NCBI GenBank assembly: GCA_027596195.1 | Contig: JADGJG010000026.1 | Location: 1-64,000, forward strand | Length of the DNA stretch: 64,000 nt | Reading direction: 5' to 3' | Source: Podochytrium sp. JEL0797 | Lineage: Eukaryota; Chytridiomycota; Chytridiomycetes; Chytridiales; Chytriomycetaceae | Shown here: positions 41,459 through 51,036 of the stretch, piece after piece | How the letters are laid out: each line of letters opens with the position of its first letter | How positions within the stretch are numbered: position 1 is the first letter of the stretch | Position numbers and translations under genes: made by a program | The notes under the pieces: model-generated | Database searches by the model: none | Seen by the model: only the letters and a program-made list of their open reading frames with translations | What the model was told of the DNA's origin: nothing

Positions 41459-43113
41459 ATGATCTCTCATCTCCCCGCGACCACCAACGACTCCCCCCGC
41501 CGCCCCTCCACCTCTGGCACCACCAGCACCCCCGCCAAACGCATCTCCGGGCTCTCCTCCCAACGACCACCCGCCGTCAAACCACACGGCTTGAAATCCG
41601 CCTTCAAAGGCATCTTCAAGCCCCCTGCTTCTTCTGCCTCGTCCAAGAAGCAACCGGATGTCAAGATTGTGTCGTATTCGGCGCATAAGAAGGCTGTGGT
41701 TGTAGAACCGGTGGAGAAGGAGAAGGAGGAGGTGTGGATGCAGGTTGGAGATGCACCACCTCGAGGTGACAGTTTACCGCCGTCGGTGAACGTTGCTTCA
41801 GCACTTTCAGAGGCGTACAAGGACAAACTGTCCAAAAAGTACACGTACAGGTAAGCTGAATCGGGAGGTCACAGGCGACCCACCTACGCACTCAAAATCT
41901 CTTTCATTAATGAACATCCAACCCCCCAACAAACACCAGCTCCGTCTTTACGAAACACGAATCTCTCGGGAGACCATACACTGAACCGGACCTCGATTCC
42001 TTCTCTTACTCGGAACCGTCACACCACCTTCCTTCCATCTTTACAACCCTCGATCGCGACGATATGGAACCCACCGACTTGTTGGATGACGGAGAATACG
42101 TCCTCTCGGGAACAGAATATATTGACCGCTTCGATGCTGCGCATGGCCCAGACTCAGCTGATACGGAGTCACTACATACAATCCATAACATCCGCATGCT
42201 GCCCCCGCAGGACCCACCTCCCGCAAACCCGCGGCCTGCCCCCTTCTCCCCCATCACAGACACAAGGAGAAAATCCACAGGCCATATTGCACTCCTCGAA
42301 ACCTACGCAGACATCATGGGAGAAATCTCTGACCTCGTGCCACCACACGAGATGGAACTCTCCCCTCCTCCTGCGGCGCGGAACCGACGGTCTTCTATGG
42401 CGAATTTGGAGGCATTGTTGGAGAATATGGATTTGAGTTACCTTCCGGAGGAAGAACACGTGTTACGGTCTGTGCCGAGTTCGTATTCGATTTTGAAGGC
42501 GTATGAGGACAGTGAGGGGCGTGATGGTGAGGAGGAGGAGGAGGGAAGGGAGCTGGATGGGGAAGTTGTGATTGAAGAGTATTTTGTGGAACATTGGGTT
42601 CCGTCACGGATGAGTGCTGCTTCGTCAGAGGGGGCGGAAAGTCCTGCCGTGACGCCACGGCTTGAAACGGTGGACGAGGTTGTGGATGATGTGCCGGTAT
42701 CCGCTGACGGCAATAATGACGCGGAAACATCCCCAACCCTTGTCTCTTCCTTCGAGGTACCCGTCGCAGCGGAAATTGACATCTCCTCCCGCCGTTCGTC
42801 TGCCGATGACTCAGACACAGGCCTCAGTGACGCGTCTGAACACTTGATCGTGTCTAAAGTAACCCGTGTGGTGACGCTCTCGCGCAACAAGGACGTGACC
42901 AAAGTGCAGGTGCGCGTGGAGCCGCTTGGGAAAGTGGCCGCGACGCCGGGCAAGATGGTTCGACGCGCTTCGCAGGTGAATTTGAGGCAGATGGTGGTGG
43001 AGGAGGATGAGGGGAAGGGGAAGGGTGGGCTGGTGGTGGTGGCGGCTGGGAAGAAGGGGGAGAAGAGGAAGAGTGGGTTGTCGCAGTTTTTGAATTTTTT
43101 GGCGAGTCATTGA
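41459..43113 (+). CDS. LLETY-family protein 3 (uncharacterised)
   Basis: Exons 41459-41850 and 41940-43113 (521 aa). Exon 1 carries a basic A-F-K-G-I-F-K patch and ends K-K-Y-T-Y-R; exon 2 opens S-S-V-F-T, the same phase-2 junction as family proteins 1 and 2. The helix L-L-E-T-Y-A-D-I-M-G-E-I-S-D lies about a third of the way into exon 2, followed by a second Leu-rich helix (A-L-L-E-N-M-D-L-S). The C-terminal half is acidic, then basic, ending S-Q-F-L-N-F-L-A-S-H. No known domain. Confidence 0.78.
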
Positions 43114-43379
43114 TGGACTTTTGCCAACTCCTTTTATATGTATATATGAAAAGTGTGTGGTGGACAAGGAATACAGAAAGATAGTGACTGGACACATTCA
43201 GGATTTGATGAAAACTCAATTATGCAATGGGTTAAAAATTTCATTACATACAACAGAAATTCATTCGCGGAATTGGCACAGATGACAAAGGAACGAACGA
43301 ATGAATCAATTGCAACTTCATTAGCTTGTCGTCAGTGTCTCCTCCCACCAAAATAAACGAAAAACAAACCCTCCGAAGA

Positions 43380-44267
43380 ATGGCGCACACGATGCGCGCC
43401 ACCGCCACTTTCCCACCGCGCAAACAGTCGCTCGACTATGCCACGTCCCGACCCGACTTGTCGCATCCCTTGAGACTCGAAATCAGCCCCGAAACGACAC
43501 CGCGTCGCGGATCAGATACCTCTGCCCACGAGAACCTTCTTGAAACGTATTCGGGTCTCCTTGAAGAGCTCACGGATCTGATGGAAGAATCGACAAAGCG
43601 TTCTTCTCTACAGCTACCGCCACTGGTCGGCAATACCACTGCGACGACAGCAATGCACAATCCCAAACAAGCACTCACCCAACTTCGCGACATGCTCAAA
43701 AAGATGCCCACCCCTCTCTCAAACACTCCGACGCTACGATCTGCGGTCTCGCCTGTAACACCACAACCCGTCACTACACCACAGCATTCCGGAACACCCA
43801 AGGAAAGCTGGTGGCACCATCACCACAACCTTGCACCGCCACCAAATCCTCCAGTGCTTCCGGCACCGTCTAGTCAACTCACTACCACCGCGAAGGAGAT
43901 TAAAAAGACGACAAGCACAGTCATTCCGCCGCGAAGTCTGAGTCTGCCACACAACCAGCCGGCACCCTTCAACAAGGGATACAAAGACTCTGACATGTGC
44001 ACACTCGATGATGGAAGCGAATATTATCAGATTTATACGATTGGAAGAAACGCGGACGATCGCGGCGAAAGTGTGTGGTCGAGTGTGATCGAGTCGCTGG
44101 ATTTGACGGGGTTGGAGATGTCGCCGGATGGGATGGATAACGATGAGTTGGTGATTGGTATGATTGAGGCGGGGGGTGGGGATAAGGTTGGTGAGGGAGG
44201 AATGAAGGGGGTGGGAGTGGGAAGCAAGAATTTGATGGAGCGGGTGACTGGGTTATTGCAATTTTAA
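43380..44267 (+). CDS. LLETY-family protein 4 (uncharacterised)
   Basis: 295 aa read as a single exon. Carries L-L-E-T-Y-S-G-L-L-E-E-L-T-D (about residues 53-66) and a second helix A-L-T-Q-L-R-D-M-L-K-K-M-P, as in its relatives. The long Pro/Thr/His-rich middle and a C-terminal M-E-R-V-T-G-L-L-Q-F also fit. It lacks the exon 1 basic region and the shared intron; an upstream exon may exist, since the frame is open back to 43326 next to a possible acceptor at 43334, but I could not place it. Confidence 0.7.
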   Translation: MAHTMRATATFPPRKQSLDYATSRPDLSHPLRLEISPETTPRRGSDTSAHENLLETYSGLLEELTDLMEESTKRSSLQLPPLVGNTTATTAMHNPKQALTQLRDMLKKMPTPLSNTPTLRSAVSPVTPQPVTTPQHSGTPKESWWHHHHNLAPPPNPPVLPAPSSQLTTTAKEIKKTTSTVIPPRSLSLPHNQPAPFNKGYKDSDMCTLDDGSEYYQIYTIGRNADDRGESVWSSVIESLDLTGLEMSPDGMDNDELVIGMIEAGGGDKVGEGGMKGVGVGSKNLMERVTGLLQF

Positions 44268-44368
44268 CAAGCATTTGTGTACAGTATTATATAAAGCGGA
44301 TTGATGGGAAGAAAGCCCATGTGTTGCCCGATCTCTCCTGAAAGTTGAACAAAAAAACGGCACTACGC

Positions 44369-45979
44369 ATGACATCGCACACTTTCGCTGTGCACACCTA
44401 CACAGGGCCTGCGTTCTGCTGCTACTGTGAGAGATGCAGTGTTCACCCAGACGTGGCTAATTTTAACGACACCCACCACCAGGCCAGCGGCTCCTCTGGG
44501 GCCTCGTTGGACAGGGCTCGCAGTGTTCCTTGTGCGGCGTCGATGCGCACAGAGAGTGTGTTGCGGCGCACCCAAACGCAAAGTGCGACGCCGTCCGAGA
44601 AAGTGTCACGCGGCAGCCAATCGAACAACAACCCACTCTCCTCGAGGACTTTGCCGCCCAGACCGTCATCTCCGCGGCCTCGAAGCAGCGCCAAACCGAA
44701 CTCCAAAATCCACCTCTCGACCTCGTCTTCACCACTCCAAAAAACACTCTGAATTTCGTGTCGCGTCTGACTCAAGTTGTCGATGCCTTTGAAGCAGTTG
44801 AGAATCTGCTGTGCTGGAAGGACTCCTCAAAGACTGTGCTGGCAATGGCTGCCTGTTCCGTCGTGTGTGAGTCGATGCCCAGTCGCTGTTGAATCCTCCC
44901 TGATTCCCCTTTCCTATCCCTATCCCACAGGCCTCTTCCCGTCCGTCCTGACCATTGCCCCGCAACTCATGATTCTATCCTACCTCGTCTCCGCCTACTT
45001 CATCAAAGCAAAATACGAAGCCACCCTCAAAAACAACCCACCCACAACCCCAACAACCCCCACCTCCACCCTCAACCAATCCGCCGCCTACCTCCGCAAC
45101 CTACAATTCATTCAAAACCAAATGGGCCTTTTTGTCCAAACCCATGACGCCCTCGAATCCGCGATCCGCGATTTCCAAACTTACACCGACACACACCCTT
45201 CCCAAACCCTCCAACTCCTCGTCGCCTCCTCCTTTCTCTCCATCGCAACCGTTTACTACATCCCAATTCGATTCCTCCTCCTCGCATCCATCTTACTCAT
45301 CTTTTCCCTCAACTCCATCTACTTCCGAGCCATCCTCACAACCCTCCCTCCCCACCTCTTCAAATCACTCACCACTCGTGTCGACATTCTCCGCGAAGGA
45401 ATCCACGCCGCAGCAGCATCGCCTGCTGGAGCGGACTCCCTCGTTCACGTCTCGTTATGGGAAAACCAACGCTGGTGGGCCGGACTCGGATGGATCCCGC
45501 ACCTGTTTGGTTCCGAACGGTCACCTTGGAGTGACGAGTCTGGTAACATAGCGAGACCGCATAAAGACGTGTACGTGCTTCCTACCGATACGGGCGTCGG
45601 CACGTGGACGTGGATCGATCTCGAATGGACGCTTGATTTTGAATGGGGGAATGTGGATTTGAAGGAGGGTTGGTTGTATAGTAATCATGTGTGGGAGGAA
45701 GGTGGGGCGAATGTGAGGTTGGGGAGTGTGACGAGGCGGAGGTGTTGGGTCAGAAGGATGCGGTTTGTGCCTGCTTTTGGGGTTCAGGTTGTGGCCAAGA
45801 TGTTGCCGGGGTTGGGTACCCCGTTAGGTGTTCCGTTGGGTGGGACTGGGGGTGACGGAGATGCGAGTTTTGCTGGACCTTCTGGATCGGGCATGACGAA
45901 ACGGACGAGTTTGAAGGTGCGTTTGGAAGGAGTTGGTCAAGAATCGGTTGCATCGAGTGGAGACAAAAAGAAACAATAA
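44369..45979 (+). CDS. C1 domain plus DysF (Pex24/Pex30-type) membrane protein
   Basis: Exons 44369-44438, 44483-44866, 44931-45979 (500 aa). Residues about 4-52 form a C1 finger: H-T-F...F-C-C-Y-C-E-R-C, then L-W-G-L-V-G-Q-G-S-Q-C-S-L-C and H-R-E-C...K-C. Two hydrophobic regions (about 150-175, and a paired hairpin about 250-290) follow, in the position of the reticulon-like segments of Pex30-family peroxins. The rest is DysF-like: V-S-L-W-E-N-Q-R-W-W-A-G-L-G-W, then W-x-W-I-D-L-E-W-T-L-D and R-R-R-C-W-V-R-R-M-R. Such peroxins shape ER-peroxisome or ER-lipid-droplet contacts; a C1 domain would add diacylglycerol binding. Confidence 0.82.
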
Positions 45980-46249
45980 AAGATGAGGCATTGATGAAGG
46001 GGAAATTTGAGGCATCTTGCGGCTGAGAGTGTAATTGCGGCTCTAAGAACTTTCCCAGCTCTTGCCCCCTCAACGAAGAAAGTCGACAGTCCCTCAATTT
46101 TGATTAAATTTCCACGTGCTCCTTGTCTTGTCCCTTAAAAATTGCGTCCAATCACACCCGCATTTGAACACTTTGACCCATTGGCCCATTGATCCATTGA
46201 TCCTTCCTTGCTTCACAAATGGAAATCCAGCGGCCCGTGCAAAAAGAGG

Positions 46250-46256
46250 TATAAAG
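46250..46256 (+). promoter_or_regulatory. TATA box of peptide precursor B
   Basis: TATAAAG, 61 bp upstream of the ATG at 46317, inside the block GGTATAAAGAGCGGCCC shared with precursor A. Confidence 0.7.
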
Positions 46257-46316
46257 AGCGGCCCTTTTCCCCTTCTCAACCTCAGCCAAAACTACCACCT
46301 CTCCCTTTCCAAAACA

Positions 46317-46739
46317 ATGAAGCTCTCCAACGTCCTCCTCTTTGCCACCCTCGCCTTGGCCGCCCCAGCTCCCATCGACAAATCCACCGGTGAAGTCGTC
46401 CAAAAGAGAGCCAGGTGGTGCATGCAGCAGTTTTGCGCCATGATGAACCCGGGTCGTCGCGACGACGGATCTGTCCCTGAGGCTGTTCCAGAGCTCCCCG
46501 CTGTTGAAGCACCCGCTGTCGTTGTTGCTCCAGTCGTTGAAGAGCCCGTGGTTGTCGCCGAGGCTCCTGCTGTCGTGGAGGAGACTGTCGCCGCGCAAGA
46601 AGGTGCAGTGGACCCTGTTACGGGGGAACCGGTCAAGAGAGCCAGATGGTGCATGCAGCAGTTTTGTGCAATGATGAACCCGGGTCGTCGTGATGGTGAG
46701 GAAGCTGGTGTGGAGGCTCCCGTCGCGGCGAGAAGATGA
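46317..46739 (+). CDS. Secreted peptide-hormone-like precursor, copy B, two identical peptide units
   Basis: 140 aa, single exon. The signal peptide ends near A-L-A-A. The same 15-residue unit, A-R-W-C-M-Q-Q-F-C-A-M-M-N-P-G, occurs twice (about 32-46 and 109-123), each between a KR and an RR. The units are separated by an acidic P-V-V-E-E-P spacer and the tail is G-E-E-A-G-V-E-A-P-V-A-A-R-R. Kex2-like cleavage at KR and trimming of RR would free a peptide with one C-x4-C pair and a C-terminal Gly (a possible amidation donor, if the organism has that enzyme). Strong promoter similarity to copy A suggests co-expression. Confidence 0.82.
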   Translation: MKLSNVLLFATLALAAPAPIDKSTGEVVQKRARWCMQQFCAMMNPGRRDDGSVPEAVPELPAVEAPAVVVAPVVEEPVVVAEAPAVVEETVAAQEGAVDPVTGEPVKRARWCMQQFCAMMNPGRRDGEEAGVEAPVAARR

Positions 46740-47163
46740 ACATGTCGATTGTAGTTTACATTTAATACTTTTGAAAAAGCATAGAATTGAAGAATAAATC
46801 TAGTTTCGATTTGCAGATATAATTTGAAGTTGTGCGAATACAGTGTCAGGGTGGATGGTGCCTCAGCAGAGACTCTTGTTTGGAATGGAGCTCGTCTGTG
46901 GTTCAGTGTGCATTCCCTGGGATCGTGAGGGCAGCGTCCATTAAATTGCTGTTCTTCACGATCGCCACGCTTCCCATAGTGATGAATCCATCATTCCCTT
47001 GATCAAAGCCGCGTTGATATTCGGCACTAACTTCCTAAACAGCAACTCTCAGACTCAAATAAAAATAAATGCAATTTATTCGTCAAATGAGCAAAGTAAA
47101 CTGGCAGCCAATGAATGTGAAATATAGAAAAGAAATGCCTGCGAAGTCAAACCTCCCATCCAC
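46740..47163. other. Convergent 3' flanks, no gene seen
   Basis: 424 bp. The first about 75 bp belong to the inverted duplication; the rest shows no frame or RNA gene I can support. Confidence 0.45.
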
Positions 47164-47616
47164 TCAGTCGCTCTTGGCGTAAGCCTCGTAACCCTTCTTG
47201 TAGTTCTCTCGGTGAGGGGCGTAGTTGGATTCCTTGGAGTAGTAGCCGGTGGAGTAGTCGGACTCGCCGTAACTCTTGTCGTCACCGTATTCCTTGGACT
47301 CCTCGTGACCGTACTCAACCTTGCCGTAGTAGGACTCGTCGTCACCGCGCTTGTAGTAGGTGGGAGCGTGCTTGGACTCGTATCCCTTGTTGTAGCTCTC
47401 GCGGTGAGGAGCGTAGTAGGCCTCCTTGTGGTACGAGTCGCCGTCGTAGCTCTTGTCGTCGCCGTAGTATCCCTTGGAGTAGTTCTCCGTCTCGCCGTAG
47501 CTCGTGTATTCGGGATCATGCTTGTATTCCACTGACTCGTAGTCCTCGTTGCCAGCGACAGGAGCAGTCGAGGCGCGAAGGACCAGGGAAAGAAGGATGA
47601 GTGAGGAGAGTTTCAT
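47164..47616 (-). CDS. Tyr/Lys/Glu/Ser-rich small secreted protein with internal repeats
   Basis: 150 aa, single exon. Signal peptide K-L-S-S-L-I-L-L-S-L-V-L-R-A-S-T-A. The mature part is built of imperfect units such as Y-A-P-H-R-E-[SN]-Y-x-K-G-Y-E and Y-G-D-D-K-S-Y, with about a fifth Tyr and no Cys. Such composition suits a wall, adhesive or cross-linked extracellular matrix protein; that is inference. A single K-R occurs (Y-K-R-G-D-D). A TATATAAA element lies about 55 bp upstream of the ATG on the minus strand. Confidence 0.75.
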   Translation of the reverse strand: MKLSSLILLSLVLRASTAPVAGNEDYESVEYKHDPEYTSYGETENYSKGYYGDDKSYDGDSYHKEAYYAPHRESYNKGYESKHAPTYYKRGDDESYYGKVEYGHEESKEYGDDKSYGESDYSTGYYSKESNYAPHRENYKKGYEAYAKSD

Positions 47617-47929
47617 TTGATGCTTTTTTTGGTTTAGGGGCCTTTGTGGAGGGCCGAATTCGAGCGCCTTTATATATGTTTTGGAAGGGGTTGAGGGGTT
47701 ATGCTGATTGTATCAAGAGGGTCTCCCGAGGCGGGGAAAGGGGAAAGATCGAGGGAGAAGGGGCTGCCGACCAACGACTAGATGAACCTCAAGAGTAAAT
47801 TTAAATCTTGGTTTCGCGGGACAAGTTCTACAGTGAAAGCGATTTATTTTGAAAAAAAGCACCGGAAACAGAAGCAAAACCCATCCACGCAAAATAATGC
47901 CAGCTAAAACAGCAACGAAAAATCAAAAA
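47617..47929. other. Promoter of the Tyr-rich gene and 3' flank of DMC1
   Basis: About 313 bp with a minus-strand TATA element near 47672. No exon seen. Confidence 0.4.
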
Positions 47930-49369
47930 TCATTCCTTGGAATCAATAATGCCGCCTTCGGAAATCGCGTAAATTGCCTCGGCTTCAGGGACAGAACTGT
48001 ATGTTGGATCGAAGAATCAATGTAAGCCAAACCCTTCAATAATGGGGGAGCAGAGATCAAAAAGCCAAACTCACGGGGAATCCCAAATCTTGCAGATTCT
48101 CGACTCGCCGCGACCTTTGCGAAGATACAGTCTCGTGGTCGAAGCGTGGGCGAGCACGTGTCCTCCGATGGGTTTCTTTGGGTCTTGCACGAACGACATG
48201 CTGGCACCTGCAAGAGTACAGCTCAGAATGGGCCCTGTTCGCGTAATACACACACAAACACACACCTGGATCCGCAGTCATTTGGTTCGTGATGAACACC
48301 GCAATGTTGAACTCTTCGGCAAGCTTCGTCAATCTCGCGAGCATCTGTCCGAGCTTCTGCTGTCTTTCGGCAAGCTCGCCACGCCCAGAATAGTCCACGC
48401 GAAAGAGGGCCATAATGGAATCCACAATGATGAGACGGAAACCGCCTTCGACGCATCTTGCTCCGACTTCCATGATGAGGTCCTGTGTTGGAAAGGAGGG
48501 GGAAATGATAAATGGACGCGTTTCGTTTGAGACAACAAGACTCTGAGCCAGACTCACCATCTGCTGCTCACAGTTGAATGCACGCGCAATGGCAATGTTT
48601 TCGAGCACGGCTTCTGGGTCCAACCCGAAACGCGTGGCGATGGATGTGATTCTGTCGTCGCGAAAGGTGCCCTCGGTATCAATGAAAATGACTCGTCCAC
48701 TGGCTCCGCCTTGGTTGGTAGGGAGTTGTGCCGTGACGCACAGCGTGTGCGAGAGTTGGGTCTTTCCGGTGCGGAATTCCCTATTTGATTTGTCAGCTCG
48801 TTTCGGACACGCCGCCAAGCACTCAAAACACGCGAAACGCACCCAAATGCCTCTGTGATGCTCGCACTCTCAATGCCCCCGTTGAGAATCTTGTCAAACT
48901 CCTTGCTCCCCGTGGTGAGTCTGAAAACGTGTCTGCGTTTGACGGAGACCTCTGTGCCCGTCAGGAATCCCTGCGGAAGAAGCTTTGCGGCGGCTTCCTT
49001 GATCTTGTCGACCTTTGCGTCCGACATTCCCTTGATCTTGCTGAGGTTGCGCACGGTCGTCATTTGGACGCCCTTTTGGCGCCGTGAGTTAAGATGCCTG
49101 GGGCAATGGCAAGTGGAAACGAAACTCACTCGGATCGTCTGGATTCCAGCGGCTTTGAGCTTCGCGATGTCAGCCACGTTGATGCCGCAGGACGCCAGCT
49201 TGTCGATCTCCATAATCTCCTAGGTTTGGGCAGGATGGGCCAGGATGCGTTAGAACCTGGCAGGCGATGGGAACGAACAAGCACACCAACACACCTCCTG
49301 CTCGTCATCCTCCTCCTCTTGTTGCTGGGGGTCGCCGAGGTTCTGGACGCGTTGGTCTGCGGATTGCAT
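47930..49369 (-). CDS. DMC1: Meiotic recombinase DMC1
   Basis: Exons (minus): 49369-49295, 49219-49130, 49072-48843, 48780-48558, 48482-48266, 48207-48075, 47996-47930 (344 aa, normal length). The helix-hairpin-helix start [11 protein letters not shown] and I-Q-T-I-R-G-V-Q-M-T-T are DMC1-like. Walker A is G-E-F-R-T-G-K-T (about 132-139) and Walker B L-I-I-V-D. Further marks are [27 protein letters not shown] and [15 protein letters not shown] and the end G-G-I-I-D-S-K-E favour DMC1 over RAD51. It forms nuclear filaments for meiotic strand exchange, so the lineage retains meiosis genes. Confidence 0.93.
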
Positions 49370-49569
49370 GGCTGTTGATGATTGGTTGGGGGTGGTGAGG
49401 TGTTTGGCTGATTCGAGGAATCTTTTCGATTTGTCCGAAAGCCAAGAAATGCCCCTTTTATACCCCCAATTTATGAAACAGAGAAGCCAGCAGCAAATTA
49501 CACGGAAAGAATTTATACGAATGAAATAAGGGCGAAAAGTAAAATAAGACGACGTCAACCCCGCCCGAT

Positions 49570-50683
49570 TTAATACTGCCAGAACATCATGGCCTCACGA
49601 ACCTCCTTCTTGAACAGAAACACAAGGAGAGGTGTAATAACAACATCAGCAGACAGTAAAATCACGCTGATGGAGTAAAGAATCCCAGTCGGGTCAAACA
49701 GGGACAGAAACCCGTACGTATATGACTTGATTTCGAAAGAGAAGAAGGGCGCGTAGCAAATGAGCAGTGAAACAGACAGCATCAGGCACTTGGTCAGAAT
49801 TTGCCTCTCGACTCGGTGTCGCACCAAGCCGAGCGTCTCCGGGTCGTCCTTGTTTTGCCCGTCTCTCTCGGACATGAAGAAAGTCGCAAGTGCCGGGTTC
49901 TCGTCGAACTGCCGTGAAGAGTAGCGGTACGTGCGGGTATAGAACCATGCAATGAGAATGATGGTCATTCCGTAGCAGAAGGACGCGACCACGACCCACG
50001 TGGACCGTTGGGGTTCCATGTCTGGTTTGATTCCATCAAAGGTGGTGGAAGTGGCAAACATCCAGACGACTGCCCCAATACAGATGGTGGTGAAAGTGTA
50101 TAAGGCGGCGTAAAGCTGTTTGGACCACGGGTGATCCTTGATTTGAAAGTATCGTTCCATGGCCAGGTGAATGTTGAGGCAGAAGATGGTGATAATCATG
50201 ATGTTACTGTTCAAAAGACGAGAAAGCTCGTTTAGATATCCAATATTCGGTTTGCGGGTCAAGCCCAGATCAAGGCAAGATCTCCGTCTGCAAACACAAA
50301 GCTCACCTGAACGCTGCCGCTCCGGCATTCTGGTAAGGCAACATGTTCAGGCCTTGCAAGCTGTGGGTGACGGCACGCCCTGTGGCCCAGACAAAGCAGA
50401 TGGCCACGAGACCGAAAGTGAGACGGTCCATTGACGTCTTCACCAACCGCTTGTAATCGAAGCAACTCGCAAACAGGATCGTGCCGTTCATGACCATCCC
50501 GGCAGCATAGATGTACAGCAGAATTGTGACAACGGTGGCTTGAGAGAGGGCTGGAGGTGGCAGTGTCGCAGCGATCGCCATCTGCGCTGGTGTGAGGCAG
50601 AAGTTGGGAGGCAGGCCGCGCGGGAGGTGGGAGGCGAATCCGGGCGGATATCCGCAGTTGGCAGAAGTCGTGGAGGCGTTCAT
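49570..50683 (-). CDS. Rhodopsin-like 7TM receptor, array copy 1
   Basis: Exons (minus): 50683-50307 and 50206-49570 (337 aa). The extracellular N terminus has C-G-Y-P-P-G-F-A...L-P-R-G-L-P-P-N-F-C-L-T-P, with two Cys likely bridged. Seven helices follow: L-A-M-E-R-Y-F at the end of helix 3, L-L-I-C-Y-A-P-F-F in helix 6, D-V-V-I-T-P-L-L-V-F in helix 7, then K-K-E-V-R-E-A as a helix-8 start. One phase-2 intron sits at the start of helix 3. Subfamily I with the next two copies. Ligand unknown; G-protein coupling is suggested by the E-R-Y motif. Confidence 0.83.
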
Positions 50684-51036
50684 TTGAGTTGGCGATGAGG
50701 TGGTGATCAAGGCGTCTTCAGTTGTAAAAAAATTCAGGCGCAATCGTTTCGCGAGGATCTCCTTTGCATCTCTCATTGATATCCCCATGTGCACGCGAGA
50801 TCCCCTCGCAATTGAGTTTTCCCGGTACGGCAATTGATCGTAGAAGGGTTGGTTCGCACTACCACTTCATGTCTCGTCCGCGTCCGCATTCTTGGCCCAC
50901 CCGCTTCGATGGGGGGTGGCGTTCGCACTACATAAATTTCATTTCCGATATCGTTGATCAATTGCCACCATGGCAACAGAATATAATATTACTACCGCAC
51001 CGATCGAATTTATGTAAAGGGAAAAGAAAGAAAAAG
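50684..51036. other. Intergenic region inside the receptor array
   Basis: 353 bp between copies 1 and 2, presumably the copy 1 promoter. No exon seen. Confidence 0.4.

Larger units (their letters stand above)
46018..46815. repeat. Right arm of the inverted duplication carrying a peptide-precursor gene
   Basis: Plus-strand counterpart of 39541-40440. It spans about 300 bp of promoter, the whole precursor gene and about 75 bp of 3' flank (through CTAGTTTC and TTTGAAGT). The coding part differs mainly in the first peptide unit and in the spacer. Confidence 0.85.
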
